Assembly: GCF_052324685.1 (NCBI RefSeq)
Contig: NC_135228.1
Location: 12,150,027 to 12,214,026, forward strand
Length of the DNA stretch: 64,000 nucleotides
Reading direction: 5' to 3'
Source: Brachyhypopomus gauderio
Taxonomy: Eukaryota > Chordata > Actinopteri > Gymnotiformes > Hypopomidae
Shown: one piece after another, positions 39,082-64,000 of the stretch
How the letters are laid out: the number at the start of each line of letters is the position of its first letter
How positions within the stretch are numbered: position 1 is the stretch's first letter
Position numbers and translations under genes: made by a program
Notes under the pieces: generated by a model
The model's database searches: none
Told to the model about the DNA's origin: nothing
What the model saw: the letters and a program-made list of their open reading frames with translations, nothing else

Positions 39082-41460
39082 GTGCCCACATAAAACATTA
39101 TCAACATGATCAATGGAAACAGCATTTGAGCACTTAACATTTAACATTTTTGCCATTATTTCTATTAATCTAATAGGGATTATTAGCACCTGGAGAGATT
39201 GATCCACTCAACAGACGTCTTGCCACGATACCCAAACCTGATGTTGTGGTTCAGGGTAAGTAGCATGCAGTGTTAAGATGTGTGGTGGCAATGCCATTTT
39301 ATTTAAGAATGCATGTTACGTCTGAAAATATATCTTCATACATATATTTTACTTAATATTCTAAGATTTGATTAGAAATTCCTGTTTTAGTGCTTTAGTA
39401 CGGTGTAAATCCTGTGGTCATACTGTTTTTCAGTTTCCATCTTGGCTGAGACAGAGGAAATAAAGCAGCAACTACAGAACCATGGTATTGACTCTGAGAC
39501 TCTGGAAGACATCCATCCAATCAGACTCCAGCCTTCTAGAGTTCTTAGTCACATCTACGCCAGACTGGGTAAATGAAGAACAAACAAATATATAATATTT
39601 AAAATGTCAAATACAGGGTGAAGTCTTCCTAAAGGAATGGTAAAGCTGTTTGAACTAGTACTTCAATAGGCTCAAACTGCCCAGACATGACCTCCAATAT
39701 CACATTGCTTTTCTACAACAAGCACACTTTTTAGTTAACAATAATTAGTGACAACAGATTCTGATGTATTTGTTGATTTAATAATTTATTTGGCTCCACC
39801 AACACAAGTCATTCTGCAAATTGGCTGGCACTGTTTTCAGCAGTCAGCACTCATGAAATGCCTCTTGTCCAATCTAATTACTTGGTCAGAACTAACTGTT
39901 ATATACTTTTAAATAATCGATTTTGTAGAATAGCATAGATTTACATGATTAAACATTTTTGGCTTTTCCATACAGTGATTCCAGTTATCCAGGATGACTG
40001 CCCTCATAATGTTACAGCAGACTGCTGAAATCTGTAGACAATGTGATAAGGATAAGGCTTGTCATTCCAGTGCAAAATGTAATTAGAAAACATTATGAAA
40101 TTGTAGGTTTTTATTTTTTCCAAATCATCTCTTTACAGGACAAAATCAAAGACTAGGGTTGACTGGAAGGCCCTACCGACGCATTGGTGTGCTGGGGACA
40201 TCGAAATTCTACATCATACGGAACACAATCTTTTCTTTCACTCCACAAGTGAGTTCATTTGAGAATCATGTAAGATGCTATCAGCAGACAGTGCTTTCGC
40301 TGTATCGGATATATAATTCTCTGATTTTACATGTGGCCTCGTTTGTTTTCTCATTTGATTTATGCCTTGCGTTCAGTTCATAGACCCCCAACAGTTTTAC
40401 CTGGCTTTGGATAACAAGATGATTGTGGAGATGCTCCGTGGTGACATCTCCTACCTCTGCTCACACTGGAGACTGACTGGCAGACCTACTGTCTCTTTTC
40501 CAATCTCACACAGAATGCTCAGTGAGTCTTCACTCTGCATGCAGAATTGGACTTATGGGACTTCACAGCATGCAGGATTGGACTTATTCTGAGAGATTAT
40601 TATGATTTTGGTTCATTCAGCTGATGATCAAAAACAAGTTGACCCTGCTGTACTGGCTACCCTGAAAAAGTTACAGGATGGTTACTATGGAGGAGCAAGG
40701 TAATGTCTTAGATTGTATTTGCCAGAACTGTAAATTCTTGCATAGCTTTATTTGATAATATTTTGCCTGATACATCCAGGGTGATCACTGGGCGTTTGGA
40801 AAAATTTCTGAACACGTCCTGTTGCGCTCACCTCACGTTCATGGACTGTGGTGAGTGCACATTGTGTTCTAGATATTGCAGAAGGAGAAGGAGAACTAGA
40901 AGGACATGTGGATTTGATGGCCTCTTAACAAGATCACTTTGTGCCTGCCACGGGAAATTCTTTTAATAATTTTGCACAATTTTTGCTTTGCTCTGCTGCG
41001 TTACCTTGGTTCTCTCAGAGGTGGATGATCTGGCGGAGTATCTCGACCAGCTGCTCGCCGTTCCCCAGCAGATGCCCATCAGTGCCACCGAAGGAGGACT
41101 CAACCGCTTTAAAGCTGCAGCAAGGAAGGCTCAAGACATGGTGTCTCTCGTTCACAAGGCCAAAGTGCTGAACATAGACAGTGAGTTTAGGGTTGCCACC
41201 TGTGACCGACACAGAACGTCCTCTACTGCAGGTTACAAAATGTCTAAGTAAATAAATTAGCAGGCAAAGTTGATAGCAAACCAAGAGACTTCCACCCAAA
41301 AAGACAAGATTATGATAGAAGTATACAGCTTGATTTTTATTTTGGAACCATTTAACATTACCTAGCAAATCCACCATGCCAAGGTGAGTGTACATGTGAT
41401 GTGACATTAGCCATGCTACATCACACAGCACTTGGCACACAGCAAAGACAGTTACACACC

Positions 41461-41497
<37 letters not shown>

Positions 41498-44400
41498 ACA
41501 GACATTCAGCTATTCGGCACATGTAGACACTGCTTTATTTAATACTACTACTAATACTACTGGTTTACCTCGAGAGCTGCTTAGAAATTAAAATGTATAA
41601 CTTAGAACTTAAAATGTATAACTTAAAATGTCTTCACAGATGTACATATGTACCTTCCCACTAAACTATTCCGTGACCCACCACCAATTCTTCACCTTGT
41701 GAATAACGAAACCCAGGTAAATTGAAAAAAATCTGTCAAAAATGTATGTTGATTTTTATTTTTGTGTAAGCAATAGACTTTCTTACTTTTGATCAGGTCC
41801 CTCAGACAGGCACCAGTCCTTCAGTTAATCTGCCCAGAGATGTGAGTGGTGTGATTGACTATTCGGCCCTGGTGCAGATGTTGAAACAAACCCAAAACCT
41901 GCAAGATCAGGCTGATATCTTGTATATCTTTTATAAGGATAAGTAAGAACACCAGCCCCTCTGTGCAAAGTGAATTTACAGTTTTGGACATTTTCCGATA
42001 CCTGGCTATTTTGTAAGCTTAAATGTGTTTCATTGTGTTTTAATTTGTGTTGTCAGAGGCATGGACTGGGACACCAGACTGCATGGCAAAGGCTGGACAG
42101 TGAAGCGACTTCTGGGTGACTTGTATGAAAAGGCGGGCAGTCTGAGACACTGGGGCCTGATTCGAATGGTGTGTGGCATGTTGCGCAGGAGAGTGGAGGA
42201 ACTAGATGAGGTGACTGCTGCTTGAATGCAACTGATCACAAACTGGTTGTTTTCATTATTTTTTCTATTTCACTGTCACCACTCACATTTCAAGAAAAAT
42301 CTTGTTTTTATTCATATGAACGGACTAACCACACACAGAATATACAACTTAAACAGAATAGTAAAGAAATCATGGAAGAATAACCACTGAAAAGCCAAGT
42401 GGTAGGCTATTTTTTATTAGCTAAAAATAGCTAAAGTGACTGTTCTAATACCAGGCTTGTACAGACTTGCTTTCACATCAGAAACATCTGACAGTGGGTC
42501 TTCCTCCAGAACCACGAGAGAAAATGATATCAGCGTGAGTGATACACACACACACACACACAAACAACATAAATAAATTATATACAATACAATTGAGATA
42601 TCACCTGGACAAGTATTCAACTGACTTTTTTTTGTCCACACTCAGCCCCATGCCACCAGACAAACTAGCCAGGCTTATCGATGAAGCTAGTGAGAAGAAC
42701 CTCACCATTGCAGTCCTCACTCAGGTTGGCCTTTCCTTTCATCTCAACCTCTATCTTTCAAAGTTCACCCAGTTTTTGATATTGAAAATGGAAATATGGA
42801 GGGTTGTTTGTCTGATTGGCAGGAGATAATGGTGTTCCTGGGCATGAGTATCCGGACCCAGCCAAAACTTTTCAGTGAAATGTTCCGCCTCCGGATTGGT
42901 CTCATTATCCAGGTCATGGTCACAGAACTGGCAGAGTCCCTAAAATGCTCTGGTAGTTATTTAGCACAGTGATAAGAAATGCATGTACTAAAACTGAGAT
43001 TTGATTTCAGTTATCAAGAATTTTTTTGTAACATATTTTTCTATTTGCTACATATTCTATTTTACAATTCTCGAGCATTGTGGTATGGTGTTTGTGATTA
43101 GGTGTTCAATGAGTAGAGTGAATACTACTTGTGTACTACTTATACTTGTGGGAGAGTCTAGACAACAATACTACAGCGTCTACTGTTTTGGTTCTACATA
43201 AGGTGAGGAGGCTACAGAGAGTTTGATGAACCTAAGCCCCTCTGAGCTGAAAAACCTTCTCCTCTACATTCTCAGTGGTAAAGAGTTTGGTGTCCAGAAA
43301 AGCCGTGAGTTTGTCCATACATTATTTGATTTTTTTTTACACATTGGCAAAATATTCCATATCAGATGCTGTATCAGGTGATTGTTGATATGCTTTTATT
43401 GATTTAGCAATTTATGTTATTTATTTGAATCAGTGCGCTCAACTGGAAATGTTGTAAGTCCAATCATCTCTGTCTATGACAAGAGTAAACCAGGTTCTGG
43501 TAAAGATCAAATGAAAAGCAGCAGTAAACTGAAGTCTGACATCAAGCTGGTAAGTGCATGATTTGGACTGACCAAATCTCACTAGATTTTGATCTGAGAT
43601 AACTAATCTGCAGCTAAAGTTTCTTTTTGTATATTTTAGCCCTTATCGGTACATTCTTTGGATATTGACAATATTGAATCAGGGGTGAGTACTGTGTGAA
43701 ACCAAAAACCAATAAGGGTGACTTTAATAAATGTGTACTAGTACTAGTGGTACTAGTGAATAATCTCATGGGACTATTTTATCACTACATTCTTTTTGAT
43801 CAAGTGAACATTCTGTTATCTTTTAGAGGTACAAACTCCCAGCCATAGAGTCATTTCAAAGTTCATTAGGAGCAACTATAGTGCGTGACAGTAGACAAGG
43901 CCAGTGGCTTCGCCGTCGACGACTAGATGGAGCTCTCAACAGAGTACCTGTGGGTTTCTACCAGAAGGTCTGGAAGATCCTGCAGAAGGTTAGTGAAGCC
44001 ACATCACAGTGATTGTACACACCAGCTCTGTGGAGCTACAGGAAAACCCTCTTTTCCCATTTCTTGTAGTGTCATGGGATCTCCATTGAAGGCTTTGTCC
44101 TTCTATCATCAACCACAAGAGAGGTAATCCAACAACTCTGTGTTTTTGTTGCTTTTGTACAGTTATGTCACCTGTAAAAAGTTATTGCCAAATTCTACTT
44201 TATAGTATTACCAATGTTTTGTTCACTAAATCAGATGACTCCTGGTGAGATCAAATTTGCGGTGCATGTGGAGTCTGTGCTAAACCGCATTCCACAACCA
44301 GAGTACAGGCAGCTGCTGGTGGAGACGATCATGGTGCTGACCATGCTGATTGAGGTCGACGTTCCCACTGTGGGGGGTGTCATTCACGTGGAAAAGATTG

Positions 44401-45711
44401 CACAAATCGCCAGCGACATGTTCTATAAAGACCAGGTTGGGCATTATCAGCCTATTTCAGATAGGGAGTCCAGCTGAGACTTGAAGTTATTTTCCCAGTG
44501 GGTCCCTGTAATATATAAAACGATAATAACAATATTGGAAAAAATGGCTCCTACAATTAAAAATTAATAATGTAAATAATTGTAAATAAACAAAACAAAA
44601 AGTTAAATAATAATGTGAACTCTAATAAAGAACATGATGGTATAAAGTATTGAATAAAGCAAAGGCATCAGAAAAAACCCTACTGAATTCAGAATGACCT
44701 AAAAATGCTGTGGTTGACAGGTGGCTTTGTAATTTAGTGACAGATATAGTAATTCATGGGACTTTTGAAAAAGCTTTCACAGCTGTGCCATTTCAAATCT
44801 AAAATGCCTTTTGACCAAATTCAAATGAGTAAAAGTTTTTGAAACCACTTTTGTTCAACATAGAAATCATTTAGGGAATGAATATAGAGATTTTTGGACG
44901 TCTGAAGTCAATTTTTAAGGACCATAGGAGAAGATGAATTAAAGGGCATCAAATATGATTTCCCCATTCACCATGCAGGGTATATTGTGAGAGAGCCGAG
45001 GGAACTTCTTTCAAAACTATGCCATCTTCTAAAAGGAAGCTAGTCTGTTTGCCCAATTTGAAAAGGCCTCAAAATAATTATTAGATTTAGCCTTTTGGAC
45101 CAAATAGTAGTACCTGTCTTCAGCAAAGCCCATATACCTCTGAACAAGCAAAGATTCATTTTATTTTAAGTCACCCAACTCAGATGAAAGTAAGAAGAAA
45201 CATCTAATAGGACTGGGATAAGGAAATGTTTTCTAGATCACAAAAACAGGATCAAATATCTTCACATCTAGACAAAAATCTGAAGCTTCATTTTAAAAAC
45301 TCTATAATCTTTGAATCCCTAGGCTTTCAGCAGCTATTTAATCATAGACCAAAGCAAAAAGCTTTAATAAAAACAAAAACCCTTTTGATTTACTTTAAAT
45401 GTTTAAAAATATATGTTTAAAAAAGTAATATTTGTGCTGAATGTCTTAATTTCAATTTACTTTTACAAAGTATTGAAAAGATTAAGAAAAGATGAACGTC
45501 CTCTCAAATGACTAACACAATGCTTACTACATTGCAGAAAGACCTGGGATCGGATGACAGTCTCCTGGAGAGAGATGAAACGAATGGTATCTGCAGGTTA
45601 CTATACGACTGTGCACCAAGTGGTCGCTTTGGAAGCATGACCTACCTGTCCAAAGCTGTAGTCACCTATGTTGAGGATTTCCTTCCTATGGGGTCCTGTG
45701 CTGTTCAGTGA
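35404..45711 (+). CDS. phka1: Phosphorylase b kinase regulatory subunit alpha (32 exons, 1181 aa)
   Basis: Inhibitory regulatory subunit of the (alpha-beta-gamma-delta)4 phosphorylase kinase that switches on glycogen breakdown. Exons: 35404-35481, 35823-35981, 36476-36523, 36639-36807, 36979-37061, 37176-37256, 37365-37463, 37759-37905, 38046-38099, 38297-38419, 38509-38604, 38803-38910, 39177-39255, 39434-39568, 40139-40248, 40377-40521, 40621-40699, 40780-40850, 41019-41180, 41640-41716, 41797-41942, 42057-42210, 42455-42534, 42646-42724, 42823-42952, 43203-43304, 43434-43549, 43640-43684, 43827-43988, 44070-44123, 44235-44435, 45538-45711; all in phase. It starts [12 protein letters not shown] like human PHKA1 and PHKA2. 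The N-terminal half is the GH15 glucoamylase-like fold ([27 protein letters not shown]). The conserved calmodulin-binding region includes [14 protein letters not shown] (about 1008). The C-terminus CAVQ is a farnesylation CaaX box. [20 protein letters not shown] and [13 protein letters not shown] favour PHKA1 over PHKA2. The mammalian RRLS phosphorylation site is not found. Confidence 0.94.
36221..36471 (+). repeat. (GA)n and (CT)n tracts in phka1 intron 2
   Basis: A GA-rich tract (36221-36270) is followed about 130 bp later by a CT-rich tract (about 36400-36470). The CT tract leads straight into the acceptor of exon 3 (AG at 36474-36475). The two are complementary and could pair in the pre-mRNA. 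Confidence 0.8.
39001..39080. repeat. (TA)n microsatellite in phka1 intron 12
   Basis: About 35 TA units with a single TG interruption near the left end, within the intron between exons 12 and 13. Confidence 0.9.
41187..41260 (+). mobile_element. Possible hAT MITE end fragment in phka1 intron 19
   Basis: TAGGGTTGCCACCTGT begins seven bases after the exon 19 donor and matches the terminal sequence of the MITE at 798-1118. No matching right end or target duplication was found in the intron, so only a truncated end is proposed. Confidence 0.35.
41465..41500. repeat. (CA)n microsatellite in phka1 intron 19
   Basis: About 13 uninterrupted CA units followed by CATACACACA. Confidence 0.85.
44436..45537. 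other. Last intron of phka1
   Basis: This 1.1-kb intron is the longest in the gene. It is AT-rich and holds nothing recognised; the short open frame at 45226-45420 is chance. Confidence 0.5.
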
Positions 45712-45955
45712 AGCACAGAGTTTGAGATGAGTGATTCTGCTTGGCAAAAGCTGCAATAATGGCAATAATGTCCAACAATGAAATTGCAGAAAAATGAACA
45801 TGGCAGTGATGGGTGTATAATCTAAAGATGGTGCAATATATATATTTAACAATTTATATCATTGTATTTTCCACCATTAAAAACGTTGTAGTCCTAAAGG
45901 GTTTTCAGTTTGGCGGGTCAATACATGAGCTACAAAGCAGGAAAAATATATAAAT

Positions 45956-45961
45956 AATAAA
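45956..45961 (+). terminator. Candidate poly(A) signal of phka1
   Basis: AATAAA lies about 245 bp after the phka1 stop codon, the nearest canonical signal. The convergent picalm gene has its own candidate signal 37 bp further on. Confidence 0.55.
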
Positions 45962-45997
45962 CAGAATTATACACACAAGCATACTGCTGTATTTGTT

Positions 45998-46003
45998 TTT
46001 AAT
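45998..46003 (-). terminator. Candidate poly(A) signal of picalm
   Basis: ATTAAA on the minus strand lies about 640 bp beyond the proposed picalm stop (46642-46644). It is a common variant signal. Its use is an inference. Confidence 0.35.
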
Positions 46004-46641
46004 CCATACAGCCATACCTTTACCATACCTGAATGAAACATTACAAGTTACTGTATGCAGAAACAGCTTTAACTTGTAAGGTGAAGTCCAAAATGTTTAG
46101 ACAAGACAAATGTACAAAAAGTGACCTGTACACATTTCTTCAAGACTCAAGAATTTGGGAGGCCAGCAACTGTGGCATGATGAACACTGACAGAGGTTGG
46201 TTCGAAACACTATTCAGGCAATGTGCATACAAAACCGTGGCTTGGTTCAGACATTATAAACATTGATTCAAGTGTGCACGATTACAACAATCACTTTTCC
46301 AAAGGGAGTGGGGCTGGGCAAGGGGCCTGACATCATGACATCGTATCATTCCACCGCAATTCACTATACACCATCATTCCATTTGCATCAGTCAGTGACA
46401 TCATCTAAGAGGGCTGTCTAGAAACACTAGATTTGACATTTAAAAACTAAAGATAACATGTAAAATGACAGAACTATGTTATGTTGTGGGGCAGGGTATG
46501 CTACAAACACACAGCATTAGGGTAAGATGGCACGTGAGCATGTCAGTCTCTAAACCATTTCTCATGTCTGCTTTGTCATATTTGGTTTTGGGTTGGTTGA
46601 TGTTTTTCCTCTGGCGCTACGATCATCTGATCTCCTCAGTG

Positions 46642-60683
<14,042 letters not shown>

Positions 60684-62136
60684 ATTATGCTTTTCAAGAA
60701 ATCGTCTTTCAATAAATGTATTCACTGCAGGGGTGGGGAGCACACTTAGTGGATTCTCTGTGTGCACAGAACGGCAGCCTATCCTGATACGGACCCGAAA
60801 CGAGAGGATGCACTGACATTCAGATAACTGGGTGCCAGTAAAGAGACAATCAAGGGCAAATGATTGCGCGTTGATATGATTAGTCCAATGTTACAAATAA
60901 AGCAGTAAGAAATCGAAATCACGTTATTTAAATACACCTACCCTTAATACGTGCAATAGGACATCACTATGGTGATTGCTACCCTCCCGTGTCGCCGGTT
61001 AACCATGTAATTGCTGCTTGAATAAGACTACGATTTCGGATTCAAAAAATGAAACGGGTCGAATCAGAACCAAATATAGTTGGTGGTTTAATAATGTCCA
61101 GCTCGTGTGGCAACAGCAAAAAAAACGCCCCAATTTACATCATAGTTACTGGTAGCCGCATCGCAGAATTTGATTAGGCTAGCTACTTAGTATCATGTTC
61201 AAATTCCTTCAGCCTCCTTCATGAAATTCCTAAGATGTTTAATATGCGAAAGATTGTATAATTATCTAAATGACAGCTGCACTGTTGCACTGTTTCTAAC
61301 CAGGAAAATTCAACATCTCGTCGATGACATATTTCACGGAGGAATAATTTCAGTTTTTCCTAGTTATCTGCCGGACGCTCCGCGCAAAATGGCAGTATCG
61401 AAATCAGGTGACTTGGGGCGGGGGGTGATTGGTCTGTGTCTGAATATGTGGGGTGGGCGCCTTAAGGTGGAATTTTAGCACTGTAAAATAAATCAAACAA
61501 TACATACTTCAGTGCTATGACTTTTTCCAAAAAAAACGATAATCATTTAAAACCTCTTTATTGATTCAGCCTTTTAATAATTTGTTTCCTTCCAATTTGT
61601 ACTAAAAAGAATAAATACAGCATCTCACAGACAAAAGAGAATGAAGCAAATGTGCAAGTAAATGAGCAAGTTGAACATTTACATTCTAACATCATAAATC
61701 AATGGGATTTCTAGCTCTAAAAATTCCCACGTAATTGTGTTAGTATACATTGTGAAATTCCACTGTCTGTGAATGTAGACAGTGTTTGATCTAACTTGAA
61801 TTAGTCCAGGAAACTGAAGACAATCAGCTGCTGTGACTTTTGCAGTAGTTCAGAGTTGTCCACCAACTACTCTATGCTAATCCATCCACCCTGTTTATTC
61901 ATATCACCATCTGCAACAATATTGGCAGCACATTATAAATAACTGTTAAATAACCCAGCATCTTCACTTGTTATAGAGAAATAAATTTTTGTACTTTCGT
62001 TTACTCAAAAAAGAATTGAACATGTGCAATATTTTGCTGCTCACAAAACAGAATAGCATGATAGTATGATAGTACACTATTCATTCAGCCTGAGAAAATA
62101 CTGAATGCTATCAGAATCAACTATGTAAAACAGAGG

Positions 62137-62138
<2 letters not shown>
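60684..62138. other. picalm promoter/5' region and intergenic space to rab38
   Basis: The picalm 5' UTR and promoter should start just above 60683. The sequence from about 60590 to 61450 is richer in CG dinucleotides than its surroundings, as around a housekeeping promoter; a GGGGCGGGG box occurs at about 61417-61426. No separate gene is recognised. Confidence 0.4.

Positions 62139-62177
<39 letters not shown>
62139..62177. repeat. (CT)n microsatellite next to the rab38 stop codon
   Basis: About 19 CT units end three bases before the rab38-like stop codon on the minus strand (62180-62182), so the transcript would carry (AG)n at the very start of its 3' UTR. Confidence 0.9.
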
Positions 62178-62179
<2 letters not shown>

Positions 62180-62180
<1 letters not shown>

Positions 62181-63825
62181 TATTTGGAGCATGTTAAACA
62201 TCTGGCTTGGCCAGGATCTTTAGTGTTGTTGTTGTGTCCAGGCAGTGTCACCGTGTCTGGGTCCAAGTCACTGGCAGTGCTCTCCTCGTGACTCAGTATG
62301 TGCTCCACCAGGCACTTGACTGCTGCTTCAATGTTTGTGTCCTCCTGTGACAGAGCAGAGCTACACATAAGAACATTTTTACATCTGAGAGCTTTTGCCT
62401 TATTTTATGCAGTCTGTGGTAATCATTCCACTATGGACAGTAGAATAAAGATAGAATAAACTATGAAAATCAAACATACATGTGTAGTCATCAAGCTGCT
62501 TTATTATAGTAACATATTTAATACACAAACTCATCCCATGAATGGTATGTTCAACCATTACAACAGGCACTGCAATAACAAACACTTTAATGAAATGTAT
62601 ACTTCTGTGTCTTTACTATAGCTGAACATGAACCAGCACATACAAATTAATTTTATGCAAGATGAATGACTACCATTTTAATACAGGTAAAGAAATCTGC
62701 TTGCTGAATTGATGCGAAATCTGCTCTGCTGAGAGTCTCATTTTGTTTTCACCTGAAATGCTCTTCCTGTAACCGCTAAGGAGAGCAAACACTTTTTTTA
62801 AAGGTGAGAGTCAACTTTACTCTCAACCACCTGCTATATTTTTGATGTTGTGCACAAATCAGAGTGAAATTCAAACCATTTTAAGTGCAGAAGCCAACAG
62901 ATCTTATGCAGTAGGCTGTTAATATTTATCTCAGTATTTCATGCCATGGTCATATGTTTCCTGTCTCACACACTGCTGTGTATTTCATTAGAGAACAGGT
63001 GTAAGCTGAAATGCATGACTCCCTGAACTGTTACGTGCTACGGATTCACACTAGCTCTGTCCATGTGTTTGCAGAGGCAAAATGCTCTCTTTTTTACACA
63101 TACATGCAAAGAGCAAACACCAACCTTGAAATCATCCCTGTCTCTGAGTCAGTATATAGAAACATCACAAAGTCATTCAGTTCATTCCTTAGATCCTGAG
63201 CTGTTTGTCCAATTAGGGATGAGACATTTTGCAGGAAGATGTGATAAAGCACCTCCTGGCAGCTTAGTGTAGGTCAACATGAAGTGTAATATCAGTTGGC
63301 AGTACAAATTTGAACAGCTCTCCCTGGCTGTGACTCCATTTAAACATTATTACTAGTGATCCTTTGGGGTACTGAGGGTCCACTGATTACTCAATTTCAG
63401 TTTCTATCCCCATTATACTGCAGATAGCAGTGACAATGAGACTGACTTTAGGAACTTTAATGCATTTGATCTGAAATAATTCAAACAAATTAGAAATTTA
63501 CAGCTTTAACTCTCTCATTCACACAGTGATTAACATCCACTCACCTTGGCTGAGGTCTCAAACCAGCCCACAAATCCATTTTCCTTGCAAAACGTATCAA
63601 GCTTGGGAATCTGGGAACACAGACCCTCCCTTGATTGGTCAGACTTATTGGCAAGCAGAACAGATGGGACTGGTTTGCCACTGCTGAGAGTAACCTTACT
63701 GTTCAAGTCATCTTTCCACTTTAGCACTGCTTCAAACGTAGAGGCTCTTGTCACATCAAATACTATAAGCGCTCCAACAGCCTCTCGGTAGTACACCCGA
63801 GTCATGTTGCCATAGCGCTCCTGCC
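62180..63825 (-). CDS. rab38: Rab38/Rab32-family small GTPase, 3' two exons (partial)
   Basis: Membrane-traffic GTPase that directs cargo to melanosomes and other lysosome-related organelles. Exons seen are 63545-63825 and 62180-62344. The exon holding the P-loop and switch I lies past the right edge of the window. Visible motifs are switch II GQERYGNMTRVYYREAVGA, the nucleotide-binding NKSD (NKCD in mammalian Rab32/38) and ETSAK at the exon end, followed by EDTNIEAAVKCLVEHIL. The terminal CLTCSK resembles the CSGCAKS prenylation end of Rab38 more than the CC end of Rab32, so Rab38 is preferred. FEAVLKWKDDL is typical of both. Fish have several rab32/rab38 paralogs, so the exact ortholog is uncertain. 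There is no frameshift in either exon. Confidence 0.85.
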
Positions 63826-63920
63826 CTAGGGAACAAATGGGAAAGGGGATTTGTGAAGAGTATTGATTATATTACTTCTGCTTGTAGTCTAATAGAAATG
63901 CTATTTATTGATATAAGCAT

Positions 63921-63953
63921 TGGAAAAGAGGGAGAGAGAGAGAGAGAGAGAGA
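63921..63953. repeat. (GA)n microsatellite
   Basis: GA-rich tract inside the rab38-like intron near the right edge of the window. Confidence 0.85.
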
Positions 63954-64000
63954 CAAGGAGAAAGAGAGCAAACTAAGCAACAGAGAGAAAGTGAGACAGA

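Noticed and set aside
38758-39207. 149-codon minus-strand open frame
   Set aside because: Its Ile-Tyr repeat is the TA microsatellite of phka1 intron 12, and its ends are antisense to exons.
46033-46266. 77-codon plus-strand open frame between phka1 and picalm
   Set aside because: It lies in the proposed picalm 3' UTR and has no family features.
62180-63825. Rab32 identity
   Set aside because: The body fits both, but the CxxC-xx ending resembles Rab38, not the CC end of Rab32.

Overview
The window is vertebrate nuclear DNA, most probably from a ray-finned (teleost) fish. It has spliced genes with GT-AG introns and fish-type protein variants (TRAIL-like TNF ligand, LEAP-2). Fish-type DNA transposons (Tc1, hAT MITEs), a tRNA-derived SINE and long dinucleotide microsatellites fill the space between. 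All calls come from reading the sequence and from remembered family features; no database search was run.

Layout. 1-7.1 kb is a transposon-rich flank: a hAT-type MITE, an old Tc1 relic, a complete Tc1 element with an uninterrupted transposase, a second hAT MITE with a perfect 8-bp target duplication, and a short minisatellite. At 7.4-7.5 kb on the minus strand lies a lone exon-like segment resembling the XRCC1 N-terminal domain (XNDC1-like), ending in an in-frame stop. 10.4-15.6 kb (+) is a five-exon TRAIL-like TNF ligand (tnfsf10). 21.2-26.9 kb (-) is an eleven-exon CLC-5-type Cl-/H+ exchanger (clcn5), convergent with tnfsf10. 27-32.7 kb is intergenic, with a SINE, a Tc1 relic and microsatellites. 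32.8-33.5 kb (+) is the three-exon antimicrobial peptide gene leap2, with a GT/poly-G tract just upstream. 35.4-45.7 kb (+) is a 32-exon phosphorylase kinase alpha subunit (phka1-like). 46.6-60.7 kb (-) is a 19-exon picalm clathrin-assembly gene. Its last intron is packed with nested transposons, and its last coding exon is only 15 nt. 62.2-63.8 kb (-) holds the two 3' exons of a rab38-like small GTPase whose first exon lies past the window edge.

The reconstructed coding lengths are self-consistent: every exon junction keeps phase. They give 334 aa (tnfsf10), 809 aa (clcn5), 90 aa (leap2), 1181 aa (phka1) and 556 aa (picalm). The genes are not an operon. Several share membrane-trafficking themes (clcn5, picalm, rab38), but the sequence shows no functional link between them. 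I found no convincing previously undescribed system. The most unusual points are the transposon nest inside picalm, a roughly 170-nt (UG)n tract filling most of a 262-nt picalm intron, the orphan XRCC1-like exon, the intact Tc1 with an IR/DR-like end structure, and family motifs that appear missing in CLC-5 (PY motif) and PHKA1 (RRLS PKA site).
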